DNA from: Pantoea sp. Mb-10
GTDB taxonomy: Bacteria > Pseudomonadota > Gammaproteobacteria > Enterobacterales > Enterobacteriaceae
Length of the DNA stretch: 64,000 nucleotides
NCBI RefSeq assembly: GCF_021272205.1
Contig: NZ_JAJSDX010000003.1
Coordinates: 248,001-312,000 of the forward strand
Direction: 5' to 3'
In this document: positions 1 through 8,117 of the stretch, in pieces
Position numbering within the stretch: position 1 is the first letter of the stretch
Layout: every line of letters begins with the position of its first letter
The notes under the pieces: model-generated
Database searches by the model: none
Told to the model about the DNA's origin: nothing
The model's input: the letters and a program-made list of their open reading frames with translations, nothing else
Translations under genes and position numbers: made by a program

Positions 1-364
1 TCAGGTTCAGCCGCGCCAACGCCTGCGGCAGTAACCCCGCCGCCAGCGCCGGGGTGGCTGCAATGCTCAAAGGTCGGTGCTGCTGATCGGCGATTTCCTG
101 GGCGCGCAGACGGATTTGCTGCAAAGAGAGCAGCGCCTTTTGCACGTATTGATGCAGCTGCAAGGCTTGTTCCGAGGGATGAATACGCGGCCCGTTGCGG
201 ATAAACAGCGGGTAGCCCAGCGACTGTTCCAGTTCCTGGATCAGGCGTGATACGGCCGGTTGCGAACGGTTAAGCGCTTTCGCCGCCGCCGTTACGCTGC
301 CCGCAGAAATCACCGCCGAGAACGCTTCCAGCTGGCGTAAATCGAGATCGTTTAACAGAGTCAT
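1..364 (-). CDS. LysR-family transcriptional regulator, N-terminal part (cut by window edge)
   Basis: About 121 N-terminal residues are visible; the rest lies left of the window. The start reads MTLLNDLDLRQLEAF, followed by a typical LysR winged helix-turn-helix (about residues 8-65, with the core AAAKALNRSQPAVSRLIQEL). The effector-binding domain begins near residue 90 and is mostly missing, so the ligand cannot be inferred. It is transcribed in the same direction as katN but is separated from it by a strong terminator, so it is a separate unit. The family is certain from the HTH; the specific role is unknown. Confidence 0.85.
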   Translation of the reverse strand, partial: MTLLNDLDLRQLEAFSAVISAGSVTAAAKALNRSQPAVSRLIQELEQSLGYPLFIRNGPRIHPSEQALQLHQYVQKALLSLQQIRLRAQEIADQQHRPLSIAATPALAAGLLPQALARLNL

Positions 365-483
365 GACGTGCTTTTTTTCCCTGGTCGCTGTTCGCCCCCG
401 CCAAAAGAGCGGGAAAAACATCATAGAGAGAGTCGCGCCATTTAGCTATCGGTTCACCCTGTCTCAGGTCGCTGAACAAGGCA

Positions 484-521
484 TAAAAAAACCCGTTGCT
501 GCCACGCAGAAACGGGTTTTT
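484..521 (-). terminator. Rho-independent terminator of the yciGFE-katN operon
   Basis: On the minus strand a stem AAACCCGTT/AACGGGTTT closes a 13-base loop and is followed by a run of Ts. It starts 16 bases after the katN stop codon. Confidence 0.85.
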
Positions 522-536
522 AACAGACAAGTACGA

Positions 537-1415
537 TCAGGCTTTTTTATGCGTTTTTTTGCTGCCAGCTTCAGCTCCGGTGATCGGGTCGATCTGCGGA
601 TCGGAGGCCGTTCTGGCCGCCAGCGCCTCAACGCTTTTCCGCTGCTCGTCCGGCAGAATAATACTGGCCAAGCCATCACCGCCGTCCACCGCTGGCTGCG
701 GATCGGCGACATAATCGAAGTTTTCGTCCGAATTCCAGCTGCCGCGAACCTCGTTGCCTTCCGACATGTTGTAATAGGTGTGCGCATACTGTTCGATAGG
801 CGGCAGTTTTCCGGGTGGGAAATTGTCGCGAATGGCATACAGCGCCTTTTCGAACGAGAGCTGGTGCGCCGCTTCACGCGTCATCAGGAAGCCAAGCGCA
901 TCTTTGACACCCACGTCATCGGTCACGTTGATTAAGCGCTCGTAAATAATCTTGGCGCGCGCTTCCGCCGCCACGTTTGAACGCAAATCAGCGGTGACTT
1001 CCCCGATGGTGTCGATATACGCCGCAGTCCAGGGCACGCCGCCCGAATTGGTCAGCGGCGGACCGCCACCGTAGAGAATCGAGGTCAGATGGCTATCATT
1101 GCCCGCACCGGTAATGGAGCGATAGAGCTCGCCTTCTTTCTCGGTGCCCTCTGCCAGCTCGCCTTTGGCGCCTTTGTTGAGCATGCCCACCAGCGATCCG
1201 ATGATCTCAAGGTGGCTCAGCTCTTCGGTCGCGATATCCATCAGCATGTCGCGGCGACCGATATCCTCATCGCCCAAGCCTTGGGTAAAATAGCGCATGG
1301 CTGCTGCCAGTTCGCCCTGTGGGCCACCAAACTGCTCCAGCAGCAGGTTCGCCAGGCCGGGGTTCGGTTCACTCACGCGCACCGTATACTGCAATTTTTT
1401 TACGTGTCGGAACAT
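537..1415 (-). CDS. katN: Manganese (non-haem) catalase
   Basis: 292 aa di-manganese catalase that disproportionates hydrogen peroxide in the cytoplasm. The expected metal ligands can be read: E35 (in GPQGE), E65 and H68 (in TEELSH), E151 (in AAEARAK) and H184 (in REAAHQ), matching the ferritin-like four-helix fold of the family. The C-terminal 60 residues are polar and end KKTHKKA. The ATG has a good Shine-Dalgarno (GAGGTGAG). It is the last gene of yciG-yciF-yciE-katN, an order known in Salmonella as an RpoS-dependent stress operon, and it is followed by a strong terminator. Confidence 0.93.
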   Translation of the reverse strand: MFRHVKKLQYTVRVSEPNPGLANLLLEQFGGPQGELAAAMRYFTQGLGDEDIGRRDMLMDIATEELSHLEIIGSLVGMLNKGAKGELAEGTEKEGELYRSITGAGNDSHLTSILYGGGPPLTNSGGVPWTAAYIDTIGEVTADLRSNVAAEARAKIIYERLINVTDDVGVKDALGFLMTREAAHQLSFEKALYAIRDNFPPGKLPPIEQYAHTYYNMSEGNEVRGSWNSDENFDYVADPQPAVDGGDGLASIILPDEQRKSVEALAARTASDPQIDPITGAEAGSKKTHKKA

Positions 1416-1454
1416 TGCTCACCTCAAAAATGCGTTGTTACACAGCAAGGCGCG

Positions 1455-1970
1455 TTAGCGTTTCGCCTGCGCGTCAGGATCTTCGCTGCGCAACAAGAAT
1501 TGGCTGGTCAGTTCAGGCAGATGCTCAAGCATCCATTTCGCCATCTCTTTTTCCTGCTCACAAATCTGCTTCAACACCGGGACGCTTTCGCTATCGCCTG
1601 CGCGCTCGGCAGCGCTCATCAAGCTGGTGTAACTGGCCAGTTCGAAATTTTCGAAGACATAGCCCGCAATCGCGCCTTTGATGACCTCGTCTTCAGCAAA
1701 CGCGCCACCAAACGCCTGGCCCATCGCCGCCATCTTGCCCATGACATCTTTAACGCTGGAGTGCGAGATATCATGGCGATCGAGAATCACTTCCAGCTTT
1801 GATTGCTGATCGCGCGTCTCGTGGATGTGCTGCTCAATACGCGCTTTGAGCTGCGGATAATTCTCCAGGCGGCTCGCCATCTGTTCGAGCATGGTTTCGG
1901 CTTGTTTTTCCATCGCATGCGCATCGCGCAGCCAGTCGTGATAGTGCGACATTGCAGGGGTCGTCGACAT
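1455..1970 (-). CDS. yciE: YciE-like ferritin-like (DUF892) stress protein
   Basis: 171 aa, predicted all-helical DUF892/YciE family protein with a ferritin-like fold. The start MSTTPAMSHYHDWLRDAHAMEKQ was chosen because GGAGACAG sits just before it; a longer frame would run back into yciF. Conserved acidic/His positions (for example DAHAMEKQ and HIHETRDQQ) are typical of the family, but no catalytic activity is established. It lies 10 bases after the yciF stop, inside the yciGFE-katN operon, so a role in general stress or bile/oxidative stress is inferred from context. Confidence 0.9.
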   Translation of the reverse strand: MSTTPAMSHYHDWLRDAHAMEKQAETMLEQMASRLENYPQLKARIEQHIHETRDQQSKLEVILDRHDISHSSVKDVMGKMAAMGQAFGGAFAEDEVIKGAIAGYVFENFELASYTSLMSAAERAGDSESVPVLKQICEQEKEMAKWMLEHLPELTSQFLLRSEDPDAQAKR

Positions 1971-1980
1971 TGCTGTCTCC

Positions 1981-2454
1981 TTATTGCTTCTTGGCAATAA
2001 CAGTGAGTTTTTCGTCCGTGGATTTTTCTTCCGCCAGCGTTTCCGCCAGCAGTCGTGCCGCGTCGTTTAACTTAAGCTTTTTCGCCATGGCGACCAGCGT
2101 GCCGTAAGTCGCAATTTCATAGTGCTCCACTTTTTGTGCGGCCCCTATCAGTCCGGCATCGCGGACCTCACCGGCCTCGGTGGATTCAATTAATTCCTGC
2201 GCCTCTTCGACCAAGCCTTCCAGCGCATGGCACTTCATGCGCATAATGCGCAGCTCGTCATGGCTCTCTACCACTTGATCCAGACGTTCGATTTGGCCCC
2301 GCGTCTCTTCAAGGTGCTGCTGAAACGCATTTTTAAGGCTTTCATCCGACGCAGCCCGCGCCATTTTCGGCAGCGCACGTGTGATTTGCTTCTCTGCGCT
2401 ATATACGTCTGACAGGTCATGAATGAAGAGATCGAGTAATGTTTTTACTTTCAT
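1981..2454 (-). CDS. yciF: YciF-like ferritin-like (DUF892) stress protein
   Basis: 157 aa DUF892 protein, paralogous in fold to the neighbouring YciE. It starts MKVKTLLDLFIHDLSDVYSAEKQI, the hallmark N-terminus of YciF, and has the internal EHYEIATYGTLVAMAK segment where a ferritin-like metal site would lie. Known YciF structures are dimeric helical bundles; function is unproven. It sits between yciG and yciE in a tightly packed operon. Confidence 0.92.
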   Translation of the reverse strand: MKVKTLLDLFIHDLSDVYSAEKQITRALPKMARAASDESLKNAFQQHLEETRGQIERLDQVVESHDELRIMRMKCHALEGLVEEAQELIESTEAGEVRDAGLIGAAQKVEHYEIATYGTLVAMAKKLKLNDAARLLAETLAEEKSTDEKLTVIAKKQ

Positions 2455-2613
2455 GATATTTTTCCGTAAATAGACTTAGCGAAAACGTGCAGTTAATTAA
2501 AATGAAAGACAGCACGTCGCAGGACGCGGTGATGCGTTCATTTTAAAAAATTACAGGTAATAAATAACTGGCGAGCGTCCGCTGCCCAATGAAATTATTC
2601 CTTTAATGGCAAA

Positions 2614-2781
2614 TCAAGAACCGCGATTGCTGTTCTGTCCGCCTTTTTTGCCAGCTTCAGATGCCTTTTCGCGGTCGTTTTTAAAATTACCGCCGCTATT
2701 TTGGCCACCTTTTTTGCCCGCTTCAGATGCTTTCTGTTTGTCCTCGGCGAAGTTACCTGAACCGCCTCTATGCTCAGTCAT
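2614..2781 (-). CDS. yciG: YciG, KGG-repeat stress protein
   Basis: 55 aa, hydrophilic and Gly/Lys-rich, beginning MTEHRGGSGNFAEDKQKASE. It carries two KGG motifs, each in the form SEAGKKGGQNS, which define the stress-induced KGG family. E. coli YciG is of similar size. Two in-frame ATGs exist; the second (2781) was preferred because AAGAGG lies 8 bases upstream, whereas the first is almost on top of it. It is the first gene of the yciGFE-katN operon; the 228 bases upstream should hold the RpoS-type promoter, which I could not place with certainty. Confidence 0.92.
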   Translation of the reverse strand: MTEHRGGSGNFAEDKQKASEAGKKGGQNSGGNFKNDREKASEAGKKGGQNSNRGS

Positions 2782-3009
2782 ATTCATTTCCTCTTAAAAG
2801 ATTGAATTAACATGACAGCTGACTAACGTCATGCACGTGTTACCTACTTAAGGGTAATAGCGATCTCTTTTCTCGCAAGCGTGGCGGCTATTTTTATTTA
2901 AAAATCACACCGCCTCGCTAATATAAAATTTACCCGCCACGCTTATTTACTGCCTGTTTATCAAGCAGTGAATAGACGTGTTTCGCTTATTTCATACGTT
3001 AGGCGTGAT

Positions 3010-3498
3010 TTATGACGTTAATATTTTATACAGCTCGCTCACGGCATGGTGCGTGGCCTTGTGCATGACTTCCTGGCTTTCGCCATCGAACCATTTGTGG
3101 CAGGTACGGATACTGTCATCGGGCAGGCCCCAGGCGAACCACACCGTGCCGGCCGGGGTGCCATCTTCGCCCCCGTCCGGCCCCGCATAGCCACTGACCG
3201 CGATGCTGACGGCGTCCCCTGAGCACGCTTTGGCACCGCGTGCCATTTCGCTTACCGCCGCTTCGCTCACGGCCGTATGATTAGTAAGTGTTTGCTCACT
3301 AACACCCAAGACGCGGTGTTTGGCCGCATAGGTATAGGTGATGAACCCGCAGCTATAGAACTGGCTGCTGTTGCTTACCGCAGCCAGCGCCTCCCCAACC
3401 CAGCCTGCCGTACAAGACTCTGCCGTGGTCAGCGTGAGCTGCCGCTCCAGTAAAAATGCGCCCAGCTGGCTGGCCACCTCATTGAGTTCACGTTGCAT
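3010..3498 (-). CDS. CinA C-terminal/PncC-family nicotinamide-nucleotide amidohydrolase (YdeJ-like)
   Basis: 162 aa, a stand-alone CinA C-terminal domain. The family deamidates NMN to nicotinate mononucleotide in the pyridine nucleotide cycle. The motif TLTTAESCTAGW (residues 22-33) contains the nucleophile Ser28; the glycine-rich stretch SGYAGPDGGEDGTPAGTV is the other family signature. Size matches PncC/YdeJ. It is monocistronic, preceded by GGAGAG. Some YdeJ-type members lack measurable NMN deamidase activity, so the reaction is inferred from the family. Confidence 0.82.
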   Translation of the reverse strand: MQRELNEVASQLGAFLLERQLTLTTAESCTAGWVGEALAAVSNSSQFYSCGFITYTYAAKHRVLGVSEQTLTNHTAVSEAAVSEMARGAKACSGDAVSIAVSGYAGPDGGEDGTPAGTVWFAWGLPDDSIRTCHKWFDGESQEVMHKATHHAVSELYKILTS

Positions 3499-3800
3499 TA
3501 TTCTCTCCTGTTCATTGCCTTAAATAATGAAAAAAGCGTAGCGGGCCAGAATATAAGCTAAGCGACAATCCACGTACCCAGCCTGATTTCCCATTGCTTT
3601 TCCCGCTGCATCATTGCTTCATTACGACGCAGTATAGAATTAAATTAGCCTGAATCTTTCGACCGTAATATAAGCGCACCGTAAAAAAAACGCTTAAATC
3701 CCCTTCTGCTTTCGGGGCCGCGCAATATATCGCCCGGTACAATGCGCGCTTTATTTCTCGCAGACTTATACTGATAGCGTTAAAAACGGGAAGCACACCT
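3499..3800. other. Intergenic region between divergent genes
   Basis: 302 bases between the CinA-like gene and the gene starting at 3801. I see no credible gene here. A minus-strand frame in this interval lacks a ribosome site and overlaps real coding sequence on the other strand. It should hold two divergent promoters, but no strong -35/-10 pair stands out. Confidence 0.5.
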
Positions 3801-4307
3801 ATGAAACGCGATGAATTTACCAGCCGAACGTATCCGGTTAAAGAGGATATGCGCTGGCAGAAAAAAGAGAGCACCCTCCAGCGGCTGGGACAATATCTGC
3901 TTATCATGGTGGTGATTATGGGTGCAGCCGGACTCTTTTCCAAAGGCTGGTTAAGCGACCGTATTATCACGGCAAAGGAAGACGCTTTTAGCGTTAAATA
4001 TGAACGCTTTGGCCGAGTAAAAAGCAACATGGCCATGGTGATCAACACCGCGGTCGTAAAGCACCCTCGTTTCAGCGTGACGCTCACCAGCGATGCGCTG
4101 GACGAGATGCAAATTCAGACGCTCCAGCCGCAGCCGCTGGAGGCCTGGAGTACTGGCAATCAGCTCACGCTGCTGTTCTCTTCGCATGACGTCGCCGGAC
4201 ACGCGATTTGGCTGGGGGTGCAGCCGCAATCCGCTGGCAAAATTACCCTGCGAGTGAGCCTCGATGCTTTGCAGCCCGTGGTCATTTCACAGTGGATATA
4301 TCCCTGA
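3801..4307 (+). CDS. Membrane-anchored protein of unknown function
   Basis: 168 aa, family not recognised. A charged N-terminus of about 28 residues is followed by one membrane segment (QYLLIMVVIMGAAGLF, about residues 31-46) and a roughly 120-residue domain, probably periplasmic, rich in beta-prone stretches. There is no Cys lipobox. It lies 11 bases upstream of a DUF421 gene and is very likely co-transcribed with it, which suggests the two act together at the inner membrane. The start ATG has only a weak ribosome site (CGGGAAG). Confidence 0.75.
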   Translation: MKRDEFTSRTYPVKEDMRWQKKESTLQRLGQYLLIMVVIMGAAGLFSKGWLSDRIITAKEDAFSVKYERFGRVKSNMAMVINTAVVKHPRFSVTLTSDALDEMQIQTLQPQPLEAWSTGNQLTLLFSSHDVAGHAIWLGVQPQSAGKITLRVSLDALQPVVISQWIYP

Positions 4308-4318
4308 CAGGAGGCGCA

Positions 4319-4768
4319 ATGGAAACGGTATGGCGCGCAGCCAGCATCTATTTTTTGCTGATGGTCCTGTTTAAGATCGCAGGCAGACGCACGCTCCTTC
4401 AGATGACGTCGTTCGATCTGATCTTATTGCTGATCATCAGCGAGGCCACGCAACAAGCCCTGCTGGGCGATGACTTCTCGGTAACGGGCGCGGCCTTAAC
4501 CATTATTACGCTGGTTACCATCGATATTGTGTTGGGCAAAATGAAAAATCGGTTTCCACGCCTGGAACAGCTCACCGAAGGTGGCCCTGTTATTCTGGTC
4601 GAGCACGGTGAGGCACTCATGCAGCGGATGAAGATGGCCGGTGTCAATATCGATGACGTGCTGGAATCAGCCCGTGCGTCGCAAGGCCTGGAGCGGCTCG
4701 ATCAGATTAAATACGCGATACTGGAAGTGAATGGGCAAATCTCTATTATTCCGGCAGACGAAAAATAA
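4319..4768 (+). CDS. DUF421 (YetF-family) inner-membrane protein
   Basis: 149 aa. The start at METVWRAAS was chosen because AGGAGGCGCA lies directly in front. Three hydrophobic segments in the first 70 residues (for example IYFLLMVLFKIAG and FDLILLLIISEATQQ) are followed by the soluble DUF421 domain with the signature GGPVILVEHGEALMQRMKMA. The family (YetF/YrbG type, spore-related in Bacillus) has no established biochemical role in enterics. It is paired with the anchored protein encoded just upstream. Confidence 0.85.
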   Translation: METVWRAASIYFLLMVLFKIAGRRTLLQMTSFDLILLLIISEATQQALLGDDFSVTGAALTIITLVTIDIVLGKMKNRFPRLEQLTEGGPVILVEHGEALMQRMKMAGVNIDDVLESARASQGLERLDQIKYAILEVNGQISIIPADEK

Positions 4769-5124
4769 CGCGCTGGCACTGGCGGTTATTTCATCAACTT
4801 ACCCTGAGCCAGCTTTTTATTCAGGCATTGCCCCACCGAAAAGCGCCGATAGCAGCAAATCATTCCTTCTGGGTGGCGTGACTGTTATCACAAAAAAAGA
4901 AACATATAGACTTATACGACATCAGGCAGCTTGTACAAATATTCATTTTTCTTTCGCTAAATTATTTGGTTATAAGCGCAGCGTGAGGCTTCATATTTAT
5001 CTTCTTTACCGCCTCGTTTTTAAACATGCATATTCAATATTGCTTTCCTGTCAATATCATCCATCTTCTTGCTGGTAGCATTTTTTTATTTTCTACGATT
5101 TCACTATTTAGCTGGGGGTGACCT
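4769..5124. other. AT-rich intergenic region
   Basis: 356 bases between the DUF421 gene and the KGG-protein gene. No gene, repeat or clear terminator is seen. The last 30 bases hold the ribosome site (GGGGGTG) of the next gene. Confidence 0.5.
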
Positions 5125-5313
5125 ATGACACAACGTAGAGGCGGTGCCGGTAATTTTGCAGAAAACTCGGAGCGCGCGCGCGACGCGGGCAGAAAAGGCG
5201 GCGCAGCGAGCGGCGGTAATTTCAAAAATTGCCCGGACCGCGCCGTTGAAGCGGGTCGTAAAGGCGGTAAAGTCAGTCGTCGTGGAAAAAGTGTGACCGC
5301 AGAATCTCAATAG
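5125..5313 (+). CDS. Second KGG-repeat (YciG-like) stress protein
   Basis: 62 aa, starting MTQRRGGAGNFAENSERARD. It carries two DAGRKGG/EAGRKGG repeats and the linker SGGNFKNCPDRA, the same architecture as YciG at 2614-2781 but with Arg in place of many Lys/Glu. It is a paralogue transcribed alone, with a strong GGGGGTG ribosome site and a hairpin 19 bases after the stop. The role is inferred as stress protection by family only. Confidence 0.85.
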   Translation: MTQRRGGAGNFAENSERARDAGRKGGAASGGNFKNCPDRAVEAGRKGGKVSRRGKSVTAESQ

Positions 5314-5331
5314 TTTTTTGGCGCTATACAT

Positions 5332-5352
5332 GCCCCAGCCTATGGCTGGGGC
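5332..5352 (+). terminator. Probable terminator of the second KGG gene
   Basis: Perfect 9-bp stem GCCCCAGCC/GGCTGGGGC with a TAT loop, followed by AATATT rather than a clean T run. A TTTTTT run lies just before it. Confidence 0.65.
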
Positions 5353-5833
5353 AATATTAACCCGACGATCCCTCCTGATGAAGAGTTCCATGCTGACAAG
5401 CGAGCATTTATTACATGGTAGGACGCGTGCAGATCCCTGTTATCCACGTCACGACCTTCCCACTCCTTTTCCATTAGCCTGCCTCATCGCATTATTTCCT
5501 CCTGCATGTTAATTGCGGGGTCTCCGCCAGGTGCGCTTTTTTCTCCCTACTCGGTTCAACCTTTATATACAGGCGAAAATCGGTTTGCAGAAAACGGCTT
5601 GGCTAACGGCGCGCGGCAAGACAGCGTGATTTTCGCCTGCGCAGAAGCCGGGCATACGGGAGAATGGCACGGCTGCCTGCGGTCCAGGCAGCGCGGTTTG
5701 CCCGTTTTTTTCTGTAGAACTGCGTTATCAGAATTAACAGGTTTCTGAATTACCCATTGTGATTGATAATGCTTGTTCCATAAGGCTTTATGGCAGCCCA
5801 AGATAGCGTGATTTCAACCAACAATGGACGTAT
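5353..5833. other. Intergenic region before the LPS genes
   Basis: About 480 bases. Frames at 5506-5748 (+) and 5556-5801 (-) overlap each other and have no ribosome sites or recognisable products. No JUMPstart-type element was recognised. Confidence 0.45.
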
Positions 5834-6802
5834 ATGGATCAACTTAACCTAGACGCCATCCGGTCCAGGACACTCCTGGCCGCCGACACCGACAAGCACA
5901 TATTTTTTGGCGTGGATAACAAATTCATTGCGCACGCGTTAATCACCCTGATGTCACTTGCTGAGCACGCCGGCGCGTCCGCCTTTCACTTTCACCTGAT
6001 CTCTTCAGACCTTACTGATGCGGACGCCGCGCGCTTCACGGCCGTGTTATCGGGCACCCGGCACGGTCTCACGCTGCATCACGCGGGCAGCGATCTCTTT
6101 GTCTCTCTGCCCACGACCCAGCTCTTTACGCGCGCCACTTACTATCGGCTGCTGGCGCCCAAGCTGATACCCAATGCCGGTAAGGTGCTGTATCTGGATG
6201 CGGATATGGTGTGCATCAGCAACCCCGATGCGCTGTGGTCGCTGCCTTTTGACGAGGAGGCTATTGCGCTGGTGGTGGCGGAGAGCGACCCGCTGCAAGC
6301 CAGGCTTGCCGCCAATGTCGGGCTACGCGGTAGCGCCTATTTCAATGCCGGCATGATGCTGATTGATATCGCCAGATGGAACCGCGCGGCAATCAGCGAA
6401 CAGGCGCTGGCCGTGCTCGCCGCGCAGGGGCAGCGGCTGCAGTATCTCGATCAGGATGCGTTGAATACGGTGCTTGAAGGCCGCGTTAACTATATTGACC
6501 GGCGGTTTAATTATATTGAGATGCTGGCTCACGACGCGCAAGGCTATCAGCGAGACGTCCCGGCCGACACCTGCATTATTCACTACGCTGGCGCGGATAA
6601 GCCTTGGCAGACGTGGAATCAACAGTATGTCTGTCGCCACTACCGCGCGGTTTATCAGCGCTCGCCTCTCTCCGACCACCCGCTTGACCGCCCAACGGAG
6701 GCTCAGCAGGCCAAAAAAATGTATAAATCTCTGTTTCGCACGCGTCGGCTGTGCCGCGGCGTGTATTGGTGGATACGTTATTATCAGATGAGGTACTTAT
6801 AA
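5834..6802 (+). CDS. Family 8 glycosyltransferase (LPS core, WaaJ/WaaO-like)
   Basis: 322 aa GT-A fold, retaining, metal-dependent galactosyl/glucosyltransferase of the LPS-core type. The DXD metal/nucleotide-sugar motif is in KVLYLDADMVC (D122, D124). The second conserved block YFNAGMMLIDIARW and the LDQDALN segment are typical GT8 features. The C-terminal 60 residues are basic with aromatic stretches (VYWWIRYYQMRYL), as in the C-terminal domain of LPS galactosyltransferases, and likely dock to the inner membrane. The next gene starts 1 base after the stop and encodes a ligase, so the pair forms an operon. The exact acceptor sugar cannot be told. Confidence 0.88.
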   Translation: MDQLNLDAIRSRTLLAADTDKHIFFGVDNKFIAHALITLMSLAEHAGASAFHFHLISSDLTDADAARFTAVLSGTRHGLTLHHAGSDLFVSLPTTQLFTRATYYRLLAPKLIPNAGKVLYLDADMVCISNPDALWSLPFDEEAIALVVAESDPLQARLAANVGLRGSAYFNAGMMLIDIARWNRAAISEQALAVLAAQGQRLQYLDQDALNTVLEGRVNYIDRRFNYIEMLAHDAQGYQRDVPADTCIIHYAGADKPWQTWNQQYVCRHYRAVYQRSPLSDHPLDRPTEAQQAKKMYKSLFRTRRLCRGVYWWIRYYQMRYL

Positions 6803-6803
6803 G

Positions 6804-8063
6804 ATGCTGCTTGCGAAGCGCTGGTCAGGGATCTCGACTAGCCACATCTATTCCGCGCTGCTTTTGGCGATCTGCACCGCGCTGGCTACATCACTGTTCG
6901 TTGACGCATGGCCGCGCAAATTGATGTATTTCACCAGCTATGCCGCCATCATTTTTATGGTCGTGGCCATCAAACGTAAAACCTTCGTCTATGACGCCTC
7001 TGCGTTGACGGTGGCGGGCGCGCTGCTGTTTTTGGGCGCCGTGCGCTTTACGTGGGGCACGCTGTTTGCCCATGCGCAGTACAGTGACGTGGTGGGCAAT
7101 TATCGTTTGGGCGGTAAGCTGTTTATGATCTCGGCGCTGCTGGCCTACTTCATCATTGCCTGGCGCCACTGTGTGACTCAACAGTTAGCGATGAAAGCGC
7201 TGGGGGTGCTGCTGGCAGGTCTGCTGGTGACGCTTGGGTTTGCGCTACATGAGCACGCTACCACCGGTCTGCGCGTACAGTTACTGACCGACTCCGCCGG
7301 CACCGTTTCCTATCTGATGACCGCGCTGGCGCTAAGCACGCTGTTTATGGGCTACCGCGCCATCACGCATACCGGCGTGCGAATGGCCCTCTTCTTTGGC
7401 ATTTTTGTGCTGAATACCCTGCTCCTGATCCTGACGGAATCCCGCGCGGGCGTGTTGACCTTGCCGGTGTTGTATTTGGCCTTTTTCTGCGTGTCGCATA
7501 CGCGGCATATTAAATACGCCCTTATCCCGCTGGTGGTGGCCATGGCGGTAGGCTTTGCACTGATGCCGCAGTCGGTATGGCAACGTCTTGAGAGCATTCA
7601 GGCGGAGGTCGACACCTATCACACCAATAACGACACCTCGATTGGGGCTCGCTTCTCGATTTGGAAAGGCGGTTATGCCAGCATCCACTGGTCGCTGATG
7701 GGTCAGAGCCCGGATGACCGCACCGAAAAAGCCCGGGCGTTTATTCAGCAGCACGAGCGCGGCAATCCTGAAGCCTACAAAAACGTAAAGTATCATTTGC
7801 ACGATGACGTGCTGGAAACGCTGTCGCTACAGGGGATCGCGGGCGGCGTCTCGATTCTGGTGTTTTATGGTGTGTTGTTGATTGTGCCGATACGGCGCCG
7901 TTCGTCTGCCATTGCGGTGCTGCCCGCTTCGCTGATGGTGTTCGGTCTGACCGATACGGTACTGATTCAGTCGCAGTCTGTCACCATGCTGTGCCTGGCG
8001 CTGTTTGCCAGCTATGCCCTGATGACACCCGCACCCCGCCACGCAGACGCGCCGCGGCGTTAG
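6804..8063 (+). CDS. waaL: O-antigen ligase-like protein (WaaL family)
   Basis: 419 aa polytopic inner-membrane protein, about 10-12 hydrophobic segments. Family features: the LTESRAG motif (residues 210-216), a large periplasmic loop (about 255-345) and a conserved His in the segment HLHDDVLETLSLQG (H331/H333), matching the catalytic Arg and His region of WaaL. WaaL joins undecaprenyl-linked glycan to the lipid A-core. It lies directly after a GT8 LPS transferase, which supports an LPS rather than an exopolysaccharide role, though other Wzy_C-type ligases cannot be excluded. Confidence 0.82.
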   Translation: MLLAKRWSGISTSHIYSALLLAICTALATSLFVDAWPRKLMYFTSYAAIIFMVVAIKRKTFVYDASALTVAGALLFLGAVRFTWGTLFAHAQYSDVVGNYRLGGKLFMISALLAYFIIAWRHCVTQQLAMKALGVLLAGLLVTLGFALHEHATTGLRVQLLTDSAGTVSYLMTALALSTLFMGYRAITHTGVRMALFFGIFVLNTLLLILTESRAGVLTLPVLYLAFFCVSHTRHIKYALIPLVVAMAVGFALMPQSVWQRLESIQAEVDTYHTNNDTSIGARFSIWKGGYASIHWSLMGQSPDDRTEKARAFIQQHERGNPEAYKNVKYHLHDDVLETLSLQGIAGGVSILVFYGVLLIVPIRRRSSAIAVLPASLMVFGLTDTVLIQSQSVTMLCLALFASYALMTPAPRHADAPRR

Positions 8064-8069
8064 TTTTCG

Positions 8070-8102
8070 ACACGCGCTGCCGCTGTCAGCGGTCGCGCGT
8101 GT
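8070..8102. terminator. Hairpin between convergent waaL and GT2 genes
   Basis: ACACGCGC/GCGCGTGT outer stem enclosing a second CCGCT/AGCGG stem. It is located between two convergent stops, so it probably serves both directions, though T runs are poor. Confidence 0.5.
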
Positions 8103-8117
8103 TCCTCTGCTCGCCCC

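Noticed and set aside
3611-4087. 158-codon minus-strand frame
   Set aside because: Overlaps the membrane-anchored protein gene in antisense; no ribosome site and no recognisable product.
5506-5801. Overlapping frames on both strands before the LPS genes
   Set aside because: No ribosome site, no family, mutually exclusive.
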